From Macrobrachium rosenbergii (lineage: Eukaryota; Arthropoda; Malacostraca; Decapoda; Palaemonidae), in the NCBI RefSeq assembly GCF_040412425.1, contig NC_089755.1, positions 51,921,798 through 51,985,797 of the forward strand: a stretch of 64,000 nucleotides of DNA, written 5' to 3'. Below, in pieces: positions 54,301-63,300 of this stretch. Below the pieces are notes generated by a model. That model searched no databases, was not told the DNA's origin, and saw only the letters and a list, made by a program, of their open reading frames with translations. Each line of letters starts with the position of its first letter. The stretch's first letter is position 1. The position numbers were made by a program, and so were the translations under genes.

Positions 54301-57300
54301 GTGGAAGTGTATACAGTATATATTTATTTTTGTGTAAGTGAATTTAGAATTTGAGAAAAATTTATTGACTGTACCATGGGCTTCAGATTTTATCCTTAAT
54401 TTTAAAGTGGAATAAGTTGAGTTTAAAAGTACCTAGTACCGTATGTCCCCCGATTTATATTTTGGAAGTGGCACTTTTTATTTTTCCTGGTATACCTGTC
54501 CAAATCATTAATAATACTAAAGATCTAAGTAACTGGTTATTGATTGTAACAATGGAAATATTTAACTTTGGTATACTGAATTTTGACCAAGTGACAACAA
54601 AATCAAGGTATATAATTTCAAATTGAAGGGACAGTAATCAAGAATATGCCAATGCCTTGGTTTGTAGAGCACATAGGAAAGTGCCATTGTTATGTATTTA
54701 GTAAATAATTTTTGTAGGGTCTTGGGGTTTCTTCAGTTTGAGTAAAATCTCGAGGTTAAATTTTGTTAGTGCACACATTGCTCATTCTAGGTTGTTACTA
54801 ATGACATAATTATTTGAGAACGTTTGAAGACTGGTGTTTTTGTAATTATTATAAAGCAAGATATTCTAAAAATTCTGGTTATCTGGGTAATTAACAATGA
54901 TCAGGGTCAGATTAGGTCAGGGGCAGTGCTTGGAATGAGGAAAATCCCCATGATCAGGTTAGGTATGCTTTTTTAATGTATTTTCATTAGTGATTTTTTA
55001 TAAGAATATGAGGTGGGAGGGAAGCAGAGCATCAAACACCAAAAGTATCAGAAAAAGGTATTTCGATGGAAAAATTTCAGGGGTATGCATGACAGTGTAT
55101 ACCCCTGAAATTTTTCCATCTCAAGATTCAAATGAAAAATATTTTTCACTAGATGTAACATGCTATGACTTGAGTAGCTGTTTTGGTGAGTCCTGTGCCC
55201 TTGAGTGACAGAAGTTAAAATTGCTATAATTCATCCAAAGGTCTAGTTTGTATTTGCTTTTGAATTTTACTTTTAGGTCCCAATGTCATGATGCCTACTA
55301 GTAGTACCATTTTCAGAGTCTCAGAATAATTTTGTAGGGGGGGGTGAAAACTGAGATTGATTTTTTTGCCAGCTTACTCTTTGAGGATATGGTAATCATT
55401 CCATATTTTGGTGAATAACTGTTTAGCAACATTAGAATACAGTATTGTGAATATTTTATGCATAGGAATTGCAACTGTAGTGATTGTTCTGGTGAATTGA
55501 GCTGAGACATAAGTTTTTTTTGTCACATGCTTAGATAATTTTTTAGAATTGCATTTGTTTTAGTGATTTGACTGAAGATTTGACATTGATGATGGTATTA
55601 AAAGAATTTTTGTTCTTATTTGCTTTGTCAGTCGTTAGTTGACAGACTTGTTATGCTTCTCTTAGTGTGTAAATTTTTCATCCTACTTAAGCTATTGTGA
55701 ATGATGGGTAATATTTGTGTAACATTTTCTTTTGGATTACTGAGGAATATTTGAGGACCATGTTTAGAACTTGTAGATTATATGGTTCAGTTTGTGAATG
55801 CAGTTAATATTTTGAGAAAACTGTGCTTAGCAAGCACATTTTCCTGAAGGATATTTCTGATATCTGTATATTAGAATTTTTCGTTAGTTCCCTGAGGAAA
55901 GTTAGATATGAAGAACTTACTAGTCCTGCCAAATTTACTATGCAAGATTCCAAGTATTAAAAGAAATTTCTTCTGGTGGCTTATTCAGGCAGAAAATCAT
56001 ATAGTTGCTGTTAAGTCCTTTTTTTTTTTTGCTTTTAAAATGATTACAGGGGAAAGTTTAGGCAGTGCATTTTCCCCAAGTTTAGAAGAGCGCTGCTGCT
56101 GCATCCCCTCCCACACCCCTCCCACCTCATGCCCATCTCATGACTGAAGTAATATTATGCTGTGCCATTATCATCAGATTTGTACAACTTTGATTTACAT
56201 AATGTTTAAACCCTTACTTGTTGTTTTTAAGTAATCTTAAGGTGGTAAAAAAATAGGATCTGGAAGTATTTGTAGAACTGCAGTTATTTGTTTTGAGCTA
56301 TAAAAAGAACCCGTGGTTTACATAAGCTACATAATTATTGAAGTAGTTAGGCAAGCCTTTTGTAATGTAGAGAAAGTGTTTTTGGTAAGATTAGGCTAAT
56401 GTAAATTTAGTAGCAGCCTGCATTATTGGAAGTTATGAAAAGGAATATACCAGCTAGGTAGAGCTTTTGATTTTAGGGTATTTATTATTAGCCATTCACA
56501 AGTTGCTGCAGAAGGGTTTGGGCACAAAGTTGAACATTTAAACTGGTATAGATTAGGCTTTACTGCAAGATGAATAGGAGAACTGTACACATACATAAAC
56601 TCCCTTTAGAATTGCTATATCCGAGTGGGAAATTTTTATCTAAAATTAATGGTCGTTTCATCTTTATTTTTATTTTGGTTATGCTAGGATATTTACTTCT
56701 TTTAAATTAATTTGTTTCAAGGGTAGTTTTCATACATTTCATGCTAGAAATCTATGTTGAGGTGTATGGTGTTTATAAGTTTAGGAAAATATGTAGTGTT
56801 CAGTGTTTTTCAGATTTGAAACACAGGATAATGTTTATTTGAATGTGTTCTGACACTGTAGACCTTTACAGTTTATTTTTGTGATCAAAGTAATTATTAA
56901 AAGATATCATAATTTACATTTAATCTTTATAGATTACTGGGTCCTAGTCATCGAGATGTACTCCAGTTGACTTCAAATCTAAGGGAAGCCAACCAAGTAC
57001 TTTTCACAAATCCTGATGTTAGACTTATGCCACCAGATCCAGACGAATTTATTGATATGCAGGTAAGTAATTTGGTTGTGATGCTTCTAAGGTGTTTGTA
57101 TCCAGCGGTGTTTTGATTTGTGATTTATAAGAATAAAAATAGTTTTTTGTTTGTAAAAAAAAATGCTCAGTCCTATGTCTGACATACTTCCCTCGGCTTC
57201 CTTTGACATAATTGCTATTCTTAGGATTGCCTTCAAAATTTTCTTGACTGAGAGGGGGTTCATTTCATGTAAACATTGCTAATCTCTCTTACTTTTTAAT

Positions 57301-60300
57301 AACCCTGTTTAATGCTGTCAGTGTACTTTATGCAGTGCACTGTAGACATTACTTAGGTTCTTTGCAGTGTACATTCGGCCCCTAGCAGCAACTCCTTTCT
57401 TTCCTTTTACTGTGCCTCCTTTCATATTCTTTCTTCCATCTTTTCACCTTCTCCTAACAGTTGATACATAGTGCAACTGCAAGGTTTTCCTCCTGTCACA
57501 CCTTTCAAACCTTTTACTGTCAATTTCTGTTTCAGCACTGAAAGACCTCGTAGGTCCCAGTGCTTGGCCTTTGGCCTAAATTCTTTATTCAATTCTTACT
57601 TTTTAACATTTCATATACAAAATCCATTAATCATAATTATTCTTCATAGTAAATGGATCCAGTTTTACATTATTGGAAGAAATGAAAGAAGCAAGGTTTC
57701 CTGCTGCATGCTCAGCCTGTCATTTGCCACAGACCACACTACTACTAATTCTTTTTTGCTTTTTGACAGCTCTGACTTATACCTTATATCATGACTACAC
57801 TGAGTTTTTGTAGCCTTTGTACTTTAAATTCTGTTATTTTTACTTAGTCATACAGTTACATATATGAAATAGTTCAACGGTAGATTTCTTTTCCTTCCCT
57901 TTGTGCATTTTAGTTTTTAGCATTTTTGCTCCCATTAGCTCATCAGATCAGTTTGCCACTAACATGTATGTGCCAGTAAGAAATTCTTATTTATGGCTTC
58001 ATGAGTTCAATAAGAAATATTCTAATATAGGGTAGCTTTTTCCTTATCTGAGATTTTCATGACTTCTGTATTCAGTATTGTATCTATGTATCTACTATCT
58101 CCAGTTCTGTTTGTTTGAGCTTAGCTTTATTCCAAGGAAGAGTATCATTATTGACACTTACCAACTAAGACCTGGGCTTCCAAGAAGTATTCTTTTTTTT
58201 ACAAAGTTTTTTCTGTTGTCCTGGTGCATTCTATGTGGGATTATAGTTGGCCCCAGTGGCTTTTACTGACTTGCATTGTCATGCGCTATTATTATCAGTT
58301 TGTAAAAAGTTCAATATTCATATGCTTTCATATCCTCGTGTGTCCTCTGTTGTGACAATACCCTGGTGGTTCCCTGTGGAGTTGCCATTAGTGGGTTTAT
58401 TTATTTATTTTATTTTATTTTTAATTAGTGAGATCTCTTCCTTCTGTTACTTCCTAATGAGCATCATGTTCTATAGAAACTTAAATTTCAAGTCAATGGC
58501 CCTTGTGGGCTTGTTTCATATGAATAGGGTTCATCTTCTAAATAATAATGATAATAATAATAGTGTAATTGCTCATAAATTGTTTAAAAGATTCGATCTC
58601 ATTAATCCTTCATCTGTGTATTCTATTTAGCAGGCTTTTTAAAACTTGTAGAGTTTTGCTGATTTAAAACGCCATCATCTGCTTATTCCAAAACTCAGAG
58701 TTTGTTGTTACTCTGGCACTATTAAACTACCAAAAAAAAGAACAATTGCAAAATATAATTCACTGGAAATTGAATGGGAGAATGCCATAAAATCTGTAGG
58801 AAAATATATGAAATGGGTAAAATTACTAATCCCCATACTCAACAAGGACGATTAAACTTGTAGGGTCAGAAAGTTTTTTTTTATTGAAATTTGATATTTA
58901 GAGAGTCATATGATAATCACTGAAGAAATCCCATGATTTTTAAAACTTGTTAAGCCCCAGCAAGATAAACAGTTGATAGTACGTACAGGCAGTCCCTGGC
59001 TAACGGCGATCCAGTTTTATGGTGCTTGCCTACCGCCGAAAATCGGCAGTTTCTGGCACTGAAAATCGCTGATTCCTGCTTATCAGCGCCAATAATTGGG
59101 TATTGGCACCAATACATATTTAACAGAGGTGCCGATAACCGAAAATCGGTGCTTTTCGGCGCCGATAAGCCCCGAAAATTGCAGATTTTCGGTTATGATC
59201 ACACCCTCAGAACGGAACCCCTGTCGATAACCGGGGACTGCCTGTATTCACACATCACTATGGAAAATAGGTCAGTACTACATATTAGAACTAAATTGAA
59301 GTGAATTGCGGAATGAACATGAATGGCACACCACAGTAACAAGAACAGAGTGATCTTGGGAGAGCCAAGTGGTATGTGTATGCTCATAGTGAAGCTGCAT
59401 GATGGAGTGATGTATTTATTTAAAAATTGTCAAATTTTTCAGTTGGAAAAAATGCTTAAAAGCTTTATTTTTAATGAGATTTGATAAAGATGGATTTTTT
59501 TAATGACTATTTCATACAAAACCATTAGCCACAGGTAGTAGCCTCCATCCTTTTTCAAACTGGCCTTTGATCTTTGTGTAAAGCCTAAGGGACGTCATAC
59601 ACCTTACTGGTCATGTGCAGGAGAGGCCTCTCATTCCTGACCAATGAGGGTGTTTTGTAACAGTTTTGATTTTCTGTGGAAATAAGGCAATATAGGGTGG
59701 TTAGTGGGTTGGTATGAAAGTTTTCTTATTAATGAATTTGCTTAGAACAAAATTTTGGTATTCTAATATACTGATTCAAATTTTCAGGATCACGGTGGTA
59801 ACATGATGAACAATGGAGGGTCGTCAGCATCTTTGGCAAACGTGCCTAATGCTCTTTCTAGGTGGACTGAAGAAACACGGGTCTTAGAGGCAGATTCTAT
59901 GCATGATGCAGTCACAGGTAAAGAAATACTACTGTTTGGTATATTTACTTGTGCGTCTGTACGTTTTGTATTGAACGTAACCCATGTCTCGGGTGCTCAG
60001 AATAAGGTTTAAATAGGAACCAGCAAATTCAGGAGAGGAATATATGAAATTTTTGAGGTTTACAGTTTGTGCATTTTGAGGAATGTGTTACCAGTCTGGT
60101 TATTTTGATTAGTGTAATAAGATCAGTTAAATTCTAGATGAAATTTTGGAGGGTGTGAGAAAGTTTTTCCTGTTTAAATGGAGGTTAAAATTGGAATAAG
60201 GATAATTTAAAGAAGTTAAACACTAAATTGGGAAGAGACCAAAAGGAGTCCATGAAAAGTAAAGAGAATTCAGTGGATATGAGGCTGAAGGGATGCTGCG

Positions 60301-63300
60301 TTTAACTTAGTACCGTGTATAGTCTTCCATGCGGTAAACATTTGAGGTGGTACAAATCAATTATCAGAAGCAGGAAAATGGATTAATTGGTGGTTTGGAT
60401 GACCGAGTAGCAATCAAGTTGTGGTGGTAGATAACAAGAGAGTTTGAAGTCATTGTGGAGACACAATAGAGGGATGGGGCCAGACATGATTTACCTGGAT
60501 TGTCAAAACATTTTGGTTGTGATATTTTTGGGAAAATTTCTTGTCATATATGCAAGGAGGGCCACTTGTGTGAGTTAATATTCTTAGTTCATTGGCATTA
60601 AACAGTATTATATAATTAATATGTATACAGTGGTTTCTCAGCATATGAATGATTCTTTATTAGTATTTTCGTTATACGAAGTAAAATTTTTAAAAAAATA
60701 TGTTTCCATGTATCGGCTAAAAATTTCGTTTGCCAGCTGTTTGATGGAAAATGGTGCACGGCTGGCTGGGAGTGAGGAAGGAGAGATGGGATCCCCTTGA
60801 GAGAACCAAAATGGTTGCTGTAGGCAAAGGGGGTTGATAACAAAATCAATTTTATTCACATTTGTGTCAAGGATAATCAAGTGCATGTATATTAGAGAAT
60901 TGTGTGTCTGTGTGCATGTATATTAGAGAGAGAGAAAGAGAGAGAGATAAAGTGGGTACAAAGGTTGGGTATGGGGGAAATTTTTGAGTGTCGGCCGAAT
61001 TGAATTCCCATTATTCCTTATGGGAATATTCGGATTGATATACGAGCATTTCGATATATGAATTGGATTTGGAACGAATTAAATTCATATACCAAGGAGC
61101 CGCTGTACTGCCTGTGCTAGCATGTAAGATTCACCCCAGTTTTTGGGACCATAACCTTGAAAAATAAACATAAATATACCACTCTTTTCGATAATCTTCA
61201 TAGACCTTACAGCTGTAGGTTTTTGTTTTTATGTAACTATTTACCTACCAGTATTCGAAGATTTTTGTAAAGGAAACTGTTAAACCTGTATTTTTTTGGA
61301 CTTGTTAGGGGTCTGCCTATCACAAGATGAGCATTTTTCCAAATCATATTTGCTTAACAGTGACTAACATAAGCCTATCTGTGGTGTAACAAAAATTTAT
61401 CACTCAAAACTCATCATTGGTACGTGAACTAACAATCTTACCATACAAATGAACCAAAAAATTTGCATGAAAGTACCATATTCAGTGGTAAAAAAAAATT
61501 CTCTTATCTCTCAACACATCATACTGGTATTGCAAGTTTAACACTTATCAAAAATATAGTATAGCATTATGATAAAAAAACCATTATACCAGTGTCAAAA
61601 TGCATCATAAGAACTTTGCACACTTGTATAAGTGTAATCATACAGATGGCTGATGTTCTAATTAGCTTGAATAATTTTCTCCTCTCTGTCACTGCCAATA
61701 CTATTAATTTTGTTGATTCAAGATATTTAACAGCAGTGTTGGTATTTAAATGAAATGCCATCATTACATCATTGAAAACTTATCAGGCTACTTCAGTTTT
61801 TAACTGCACTAATTCCTACACCTGTTCTGTGGCTGTTTCTCTCTCTATCAAGCTTTGGAATTTCTTTCCTGTCTGTTTTTCCTGACTTGTGATCTGTGTA
61901 CCCTGGGGTAGGTGTACCAATAATTGGCCTTAGGGGTTCCCACATTTCTTACCCCTGATTTTCTAGGCCTGAGCTAGACAAGGTCACTAGGTTGTGAGTA
62001 CGATACTTTAGGTGATCTTTGGAATCTACTGACTTGAAGTCTTAAAATTTTATCTGTATTTTCAACATGTATTTCAAGAATTTCACAGAATACCTTGAAT
62101 GTTCTTTAATTTGCCATTGGATGTTTTGGTTAGATCTCATGTCAAGTGTTTAGAAAGTAGAACCATTCTTTGAATAATTAATATTGATTTTGTTATCATT
62201 GTGGTATTTTTCAGTTGTCAAACCAGCTCTTATGGCAGTGTTGGAAAAGTACAGAGATGCAGAACAGAGCGAACGGGACAAGAAGAAGAAAGAGCAAGAG
62301 GCAAATAAGCCACCACCACCAGTATCAAGTGAAAGTTCTCAGGGTCCCCTTGTCCTTCTTCAAAGTGGTAATTGATTTTTTTAGCTTTATAAAATAAATA
62401 AATTATTGGTCTGAGTTTTATAAGTAAATTCTGAAGGAATAAGGAGAATAGATTTTTTTTTTTTTCTTATTTATATCCCTCTTAATATTTAAAATTTTTA
62501 TTAAAGTAAGTGCATATGTTTACTCATTAGGCATGGGAATTTATCTTCTATATATGCATAGACTTATATTTGATATTGCAATATCTACGTATTTCTTAGT
62601 ATAATATTTTAAGCAAAAATTTCTTTTCTCTTTCCCTGTAGGAGATGCTGAGATGGGTGAAGCAACTGATACCAACCAGCCTAGTTCAGCTCAGGTACCA
62701 AGTTCTGAATTGGAAGCTCCAAGCACTGAAGCTGGTGGTCAAGATGCGTCTGCAATATTGAGTACTGCATCAATTGCAGAGTCAATTGTGGAATCGGTCT
62801 TAGGGTCTTCATCAGGTCATTTGTCAACCACCACGACTCCAAGCTTTTCTGGGTTATTAACCCTTCTTTCCCCTGTATCAAGAAGTGCACCAACTCCTCT
62901 CTCTCCTGTGTCTGTTAGTGCACCGTCTCTACCTCTTCAGGAACCACCAGTCTCTTCCATTCCAGTTGCCTCTGGCACAACATTAGTAGGAGGAATTCCA
63001 TCGGCTCCAAGTACCCCGACACAAACATCGTCAGTTAGTGCTTTACCCCCTCTTCCATCCCCTACTTCTGCTTCAGCAGGAATGCCTCCTCTCATACCCC
63101 CGACAAGTGTAACAACAATGGAAAATGAAACTCCATCTTCAATGGCTGTTACAGATACAGAAATGGTAGCTGCTTCGCCTCTACCAGCAATGGTGTCTAC
63201 TCCATTAGCTCAAGATAGCGTTGAGAGTATATCAGCTCAGGAAGAAACTCCCATGTCTGTCAGTCCACCAGAATATCGTAGCCGCTCACCGGTGTTGTAT

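Larger units (their letters stand above)
57063..59787. other. HUWE1 intron 38 with SINE-like repeat and MITE
   Basis: A 2.7-kb intron. Besides the two elements listed separately, 57,600-58,980 and 59,250-59,780 contain nothing recognised. Confidence 0.6.
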
